A stretch of 64,000 nt of DNA from Gentiana macrophylla (lineage: Eukaryota > Streptophyta > Magnoliopsida > Gentianales > Gentianaceae): assembly GCA_026214975.1 (NCBI GenBank), contig CM047805.1, positions 185,319,333 through 185,383,332 of the forward strand, given 5' to 3'. The position numbers were made by a program, and so were the translations under genes. Shown piece after piece: positions 58,441 through 64,000 of this stretch. Each line of letters begins with the position of its first letter. The first letter of the stretch is position 1. The notes beneath the pieces are model-generated. The model searched no databases. It was not told the origin of the DNA and was given only the letters and a program-made list of their open reading frames with translations.

Positions 58441-59304
58441 TCATTTCATTTCAAATGGTCACAACAAAAGTCCGCGATAGAACCATAGAAATCAAGGCAA
58501 AAGCAATCCTAAGTACTTGATTAACATATAAAAGTCAAAGTTGCAAGCTTTTAATCAAGGGAGGTGAACCACAAAAGAAAATAGATGGAAAAGCGCAATA
58601 AAAGCATGCATTCACCGCTTGATGTATTGCAAGTAGCTTCGTAATCAATCAATCAAAAAGCTTTCTACCAAAACTTTATTCACAAAAAAATAAAAACAAC
58701 AAAGAACTCAATATTGGTCTTCAAAAGTAAATCACAGTCCGCACACCAAGGAATCTGACGGGACCACAAAATACTAGGTACGATTTTTTATTAATTTGCT
58801 TAGCCAAATGAAAAGCAGCTAAAAGAATCGAAAATTTGAGGAATTGATAAATGAAATGAAACCAAAAATCCATACACTAGCTATATAACAAAACAAAACA
58901 AGATTTCAAACATTCAAAAGAACATCTAATAGCCGAAGAAAATTAATAATCATTTACTAAAAATGCGAGGTGCGGTGGTGCTGGATGCGTGGCGGTGCTC
59001 TTCGGGCTTTGGCTCCTCTTGTTGTGCCGTCGGGCACCGCCTTCTATGGATTACCGGAGTCCAAGTGGTGCGGTGGTGAATGACTGGTGAGCTAGAAGCT
59101 GGAGGTTGGGCTTGGGCGTTTAGAGAAGGAATACAACTCATGATGATTGCCGATGTTGTTTTAGAGAAGGAATACAGAATGCTCAAATAAGGGCATATTT
59201 GTCCGGTGATATTTATTCATTCTCAATCTGTTAAAAAATTGAAGTTCTGATTAAAAATTAAATAAGGGGGGAAATGTGGACTTTTACCTAATTTTTCCTT
59301 AAAT
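58441..59304. other. Noncoding segment, no supported gene
   Basis: A 78-codon frame on the - strand (58950-59186), rich in Pro/His/Thr, has no recognisable domain. Otherwise AT-rich. Confidence 0.35.
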
Positions 59305-59700
59305 ATATGCATTTTTAACTTCCCATTAAATATTTTTTCCCATTTCAAGATTGCATTTTTAACTTCCCATTAAATATTTTTTTCCCTCATTTCAAGACTT
59401 GCATTTTTAACTTCCCATTAAATATTTTTTCCCATTTCAAGATTGCATTTTTAACTTCCCATTAAATATTTTTTCCCATTTCAAGACTTGCAAATTAAAT
59501 ATTTTGACTTGCATTTTTAAGACTTTTTTTCCCATTTCAAGACTTGCAAATTAAATATTTTTTCCCCATTTTTTTTTTCTCCAATATTTTGACTTGCATT
59601 TTTAAGACTTTTTTTCCCATTTCAAGACTTGCAAATTAAATATTTTTTCCCCATTTTTTTTTTCTCCATTTCAAGACTTGCAAGTATTTCCCCATTTGAA
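59305..59700. repeat. ~44-bp and ~100-bp tandem repeats
   Basis: Four or more units of CATTTTTAACTTCCCATTAA with TTTTTTCCCATTTCAAGA are followed by two copies of a longer unit with GACTTGCAAATTAAATATTT and ATTTTGACTTGCATTTTTAA. They share units with 55737-55828. Confidence 0.92.
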
Positions 59701-60283
59701 GACTTGCAAGTAAATGCTTCCCTTATAAACATCCAAGCTTTGAAGCTGGAAATTTCTAACAATTTTAGCTTTAAATGCTTCTTCTCAACATGAATCGTGT
59801 GTTGGAATGGTTTCTCACTTTCAACAATGGTGGCTGATACACTATAGAAATGGTGGCTTAGGCTACAAGTCTTTTATGGCTGTTACAAGTATGGAAAGTC
59901 CAAGATATCATAAAAAAGTCTTGGATACTAGTTGCCTACGGAAGAAAATAGGACACCATATTCTCCTATATAAACTACATATTCCTCAGTTATAATATCA
60001 TCCCATTTTCAGCTAACTATTAGCTTCAGTACAAAGTGAGGATCATGAGAGATAAATTTATGTGTGTAAATTTTTCTCTAATCTGAAAATTGTTGTTTCC
60101 GGTGGTTTTAGGCGAATTGCCGAACCACGTTAAATATGTGTTCTTGTTCTTCCATTAATATTACGGTGTGCTTTACTTTTGTTTCGGGTGATTCCGCATA
60201 ACATCGTGTTGATTGGATGTGAGCCTGGAAAATTCTGACAATTCTAGCTTAAAAAATGCTTCCTTTCAACTTGAATCGTGTTA

Positions 60284-60320
<37 letters not shown>

Positions 60321-60699
60321 ATGAATCGTGTTGAATTAATTGGATGTGAAGTATTACGGGGAGAAAAATAAGAGAAAATATTTACTTCATTCAGATGAAA
60401 TGAATAAAGCGAGATGGAGAGTTATTTCTTAAGCAATGAGTTGGAAAGTTGGAAGCTTTATTTGTTTCCCAATAATACATCAGCAATCACACCAGATAAA
60501 TAACACCATATATAAGCAACAAAAAATGAGTGGCCCTTGATCCATTTTTTCCAAACAAAAATTGAGTGGCCCTATTCTTACATAGTTTTTAGTCTGCAGT
60601 TTCTAAGGTAAGGATTACATACATCAGACGGAATGCATTGCACTCCCTCTCTCTACACACATTCGAGCTGCTACTAGTGAAAATTAAGACTCCTCTACA
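59701..60699. other. Intergenic and 3' flank of the carboxypeptidase gene
   Basis: A ~55-bp block occurs twice, at about 59738 and 60229 (GCTGGAAATTTCTAACAATT-like, ending GAATCGTGT). A third GAATCGTGTTG copy follows a 28-nt poly-A run (60289-60319). The right part is the AMP1-like 3' UTR. No gene is seen. Confidence 0.45.
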
Positions 60700-63600
60700 C
60701 TAGACTAGATCACCACGAAGAACACGAGCTGCTCTTTGAATGGCCCTTGCCACCCTCCATATCTCGTGCTGGATCGCTCCATGCCTCGTTTCCTTGTCCA
60801 ATCTTGGATATCGAAATATTGCATCAAAAACTCCAGGAAAGAAATTTACCTCTCTTTCATCTTCAACCTCCCTGGGCCCATATATCTACATTCATCGTGA
60901 AGATGAAGAGTAAGGCATTACTAAAAATGGAATATATTCAACCAATTCGCTGTTAAAAAAAAAAAGCATCGAAAATCGTGGGAGAATTGACTAGTAAGTT
61001 GAAAGTGATAAAAAGCATATACCAGATGTCTAAACCATTCCCTTCCTTGAAGGCCTTGTGCATCCAAGAAGCCTCTCTCTGTAAACATCAGTCGATCATT
61101 CAATATCCGTTTCTTTAGCAGATAGAGATCGCCCCTACTCCTCTCGTTTCTCAGTTTCTTCAGCCCCAAAACAAAAACGTAAACAGATTTATATACGAGT
61201 ACAGAAATTACTATTCAAGAAATGAAATAATCGAACAGGCCAATGGATATAATGTGAACCTTCACTTCCTCTTGGATTTCTGTAGCTGCAGATGCAAGCT
61301 CTTCAGCAGCAAGAGTTATGTGCTGAACTGAGATATTTACTTCAACAAAGTTATTCAACGTTCTAGCGTAATCCTGCAACGAATTTCCATATACCGCAAA
61401 AGAAAAATCCAATAGCATGATTCAGTGCTCATTAAGGGGCAAAAAGTAGCAAAACGAGTCCCCATAACCGTTGAAATCTGAGAAAAACATTTGGAACCTC
61501 GGGTGATAAGCCCGCCCTAAAAAGTCGGTGATTTTGAGGATACCTGAAGTTCAGCTGCATAAGAAACATAGTTAAAAGGTAATATAGGATCATCAGCCAG
61601 ATGTAGTGCAACGAGTCCCCATACTCCACTGACTGCAAACGAAAAAGAAAAAAAGACGCAGACAGTCACATCTTATCCGTGATATTAACACAGTACAAAA
61701 CAAAAATCCCAGGATTTGATCGTGTTTCCACAGGGCAAAGATTTAAAGAACAGAAGGAAGATGTTACCAGCAACATGCCGCTTAAATAACGGGTCTCCGA
61801 AATTCTTCATCCATTCATATGAGTCAAATGCAGTATGGTAGACAGGAAAATCTGCAGATGCACAAGAACTCGTATCAGCAAGAATATCAAAGGACAGAAG
61901 CTGTGCTCTTTTCATTACCAACTATACTCGTCATATACTTACGAAATTAAAGTGGTCAAAGAATAAAAATCAAGAGATGAACCTTTCCCGAAATACATAT
62001 CAATTGAAGGAACTCCCGCATGTTGCAAAAACGGAGCAAAGTCTGAATCAACACCGTTGAGTCTCTGAAGCTGAAAATCAGAAGAAATAAAGTAAGCAAA
62101 ATACTAATGTCGAAGGCCTTCAATCAGTACATTAAATGTAGATTAAAATCACTTTCTTTTGAGATGAAATAGCACTATAGCACTTACACGGACACCTTTA
62201 CGACCATCTTTCCATTTCTCATGTAATACCTTGGTTTCGGCATCAGGATCTTTAACCTTTTATAAAAAACACAAATCAAGATTTGTACACTTAGCATCAA
62301 ATCCACATATCACCATAAGAACCAAATACTTTAGTTATCCATCATCTCAATATACCTTCTTTGTAACCTCTATAAGAAGATCATCTAACTGAGGAGTTGA
62401 TGCAGCAAAGAAGCCTGGTCCTTGAACAGCACAATCAACATTAATGTACGCAACAGCTTTAGACCCCAGGTTCACGAGATTATGTTCAACCCATTCCGTA
62501 GAGCCAATCTGCATTCAATAGACATTATAATACAAAACATTTATTTCTTTTGCTACTAATATTGTATATACTTCACAAATTATGACAGAAACTTCTCCGC
62601 CAGAAGGCTATTAGCATAATCTCAAACATGTAGCTTAGGCTATGGATGGAACATTACCTACCATACCAAACTCTTCAGCATCCCAACTACAAAAGACGAT
62701 AGTTCTTCGTGGACTCCATCCTGAACGCTTCAAAATATTAAAGCGGCGAGCAATATCAAGGAGTGCAGAGGTTCCACTGTTGGGATCAACGGCTCCATAA
62801 GTCCATGCATCTCTATGGTTACCCAAAATTACAAACCGATCAGGCTCTTCTGATCCCCTTATGACAGAAAAAACATTGTGGATTGCAGTTTTCTTTCTCT
62901 CGCCCTGAAAAATTAAGTAATTTTAGTGTAGAGAGTACAGAACCAGAACTTGCAAATAAGTTTTCATTCATCTTAGTAATCGTTCGTTTTTCGTTTAGAT
63001 ATATTATCATGCTTCCATAATAGCTACTCACCTGATATGTGAAATTAAGCATAATCGGGACCGGGCCGACGCCTCTGATTTTCTCAAGGTGGAGACTTCT
63101 ACTCCATTCCTTAGGTACCATGGTTGCATCCAGCAAACTCAATATTGTTTCAGCTGTCTCAAGTGAGATCGGCATTGACGGTATGTCCGGAAACCTCTTG
63201 GTCACCAATGGGTCATTTACACCCAAACTTTCACCACCTTCCAACCCGGCCCATCCAGGACTTAACGGATCCCCTAAACCCTTCATTACTGTACCTCGTT
63301 CCACACCTCTTTTAAAATCCTCACCATGCCCACCAGTCACCTCAGTGTACATTAGCACTGCCGCCACTCCATGCTTCGCCGCTTTTTCAACCACAGAATT
63401 ACGGCTTCCACCGCCTCTCCGGACTATTCCAATGCAGCCATTAACATCCACTCCCATGGTTGCCAAAGTCATGTAGTCCTGGTCACTGCCATAGTTCAAA
63501 AACACCGGCTTAGAGTACGCCGATCCGGACGGTGAGTAGGCGTGGTAAGGCTTGATGACGCCGTTTTGGAGGACTTTTGGTTCACATAAGGGGAGGTCAA

Positions 63601-63997
63601 TAACATGACCGTTGCTAAAATGAGCAGTGAGCGAGGAGTACACATGGTAAGAAAGGAGGACGGAATAGTTACTGGTGTGCGTCTCAAATCCCAATGATTC
63701 GAAGTGATTCTTGACGTAGAGAGCAGTCTGGATAGAAGGACGAGTCCCAGCAAGGTGAGGGTGGAGGGTGAGTTGATGGAGGTACTTAGCAATGGTGTAA
63801 TTGTTGCCGGAAGTAAGGAATGCAGTTTGGAGGTAAAGTGCATTGAGTTCATCGTAGGTGGAAGCAGTGCCGTGGCTGTGAAAAGAGGCGAACAGGGTTA
63901 GGATAGCTAGAGAAGAAATGAGAAAAAAAGTGCATTTGGGTTTGGAAGTTAATAAAGGTATTATATGAAAGAAAGGGAAAGGTGCAGGTTTAAGCAT
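60700..63997 (-). CDS. AMP1: M28 glutamate carboxypeptidase, AMP1-like
   Basis: Ten exons keep phase: 63997-63032, 62904-62662, 62508-62356, 62256-62188, 62070-61983, 61851-61768, 61632-61544, 61373-61260, 61157-61023 and 60885-60700, giving 708 aa, near the ~700 aa of AMP1. A signal-anchor lies at about residues 22-40. A PA domain spans about 150-320 ([17 protein letters not shown]). The peptidase core keeps all metal ligands of the family: His352 (GNHRDAW), Asp362 (VDPNSG), Glu399/Glu400 (WDAEEFG), Asp428 (INVDCAV) and His512 (VYHTAFDS). A TFR-like helical C-terminal domain ends the protein. AMP1 proteins are ER-membrane and affect meristem size and miRNA-mediated translation repression. 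AMP1 versus the paralogue LAMP1 is not resolved. The start lies 3 nt from the window edge, so a longer N-terminus is possible. Confidence 0.92.
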
Positions 63998-64000
63998 TTG

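Noticed and set aside
63039..63476. 145-codon sense frame over AMP1-like exon 1
   Set aside because: Shadow of the conserved PA-domain coding strand.

Overview
The window is nuclear DNA of a flowering plant, most likely a core eudicot. It is AT-rich. Genes are split by GT-AG introns, plant-specific families are present (SYP13-type syntaxin, RBL15-type rhomboid with UBA, AMP1-type carboxypeptidase), and plant Copia, LINE, hAT, Mutator-like and other short inverted-repeat elements are abundant. The species cannot be fixed from sequence alone.

I rebuilt eight protein-coding genes by matching splice sites and reading phase across exons. On the + strand: a plasma-membrane Qa-SNARE syntaxin (1108-5894, 13 exons, 308 aa); a type I inositol-polyphosphate 5-phosphatase (9237-16910, 8 exons, 410 aa); a membrane-anchored peptidyl-tRNA hydrolase 2 (26565-30086, 7 coding exons, 182 aa); an EEF1A lysine methyltransferase 1-like protein (43639-46351, 4 exons, 230 aa); a rhomboid protease with C-terminal UBA (48264-52381, 12 exons, 410 aa); and an intronless FAD-dependent oxidoreductase (53316-54758, 480 aa). 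On the - strand: a GT47 exostosin-type glycosyltransferase (32266-37863, 2 exons around a 4.1 kb intron, 504 aa) and an AMP1-like M28 carboxypeptidase (60700-63997, 10 exons, 708 aa, reaching the window edge). There is one tRNA-Arg(CCT) at 55654-55726. The genes look like unrelated housekeeping or signalling genes; nothing suggests a cluster or shared pathway.

The rest is mostly mobile DNA. Intron 6 of the 5-phosphatase holds a complete-ended but dead Ty1/copia element (11185-16085, antisense, target duplication CACAT) and, beside it, a small Mutator-like MITE with a perfect 9-bp duplication. From 17.9 to 25.07 kb there is a LINE graveyard: two antisense LINE remnants, then a nearly full-length but broken sense LINE, itself interrupted by a 767-bp hAT-type element. 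A shorter relative of that hAT element (390 bp) sits in intron 2 of the methyltransferase gene; both have perfect 8-bp duplications. The glycosyltransferase locus carries three inverted-repeat elements in its intron and one just upstream of its start. A 1.8-kb solo LTR lies at 39610-41434.

The least explained structures are: a pair of strand-asymmetric arrays (30.94-31.83 kb and 41.58-42.54 kb) that share a G-rich/C-rich switch architecture in opposite orientation and bracket the glycosyltransferase gene; a 5-phosphatase first intron that stays open and in frame and would add a hydrophobic segment if retained; and a 3.5-kb segment with a decayed C2H2 zinc-finger gene among TCGATG repeats, bracketed by copies of the same ~44-bp repeat. 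I found no clear evidence of a wholly new gene system.
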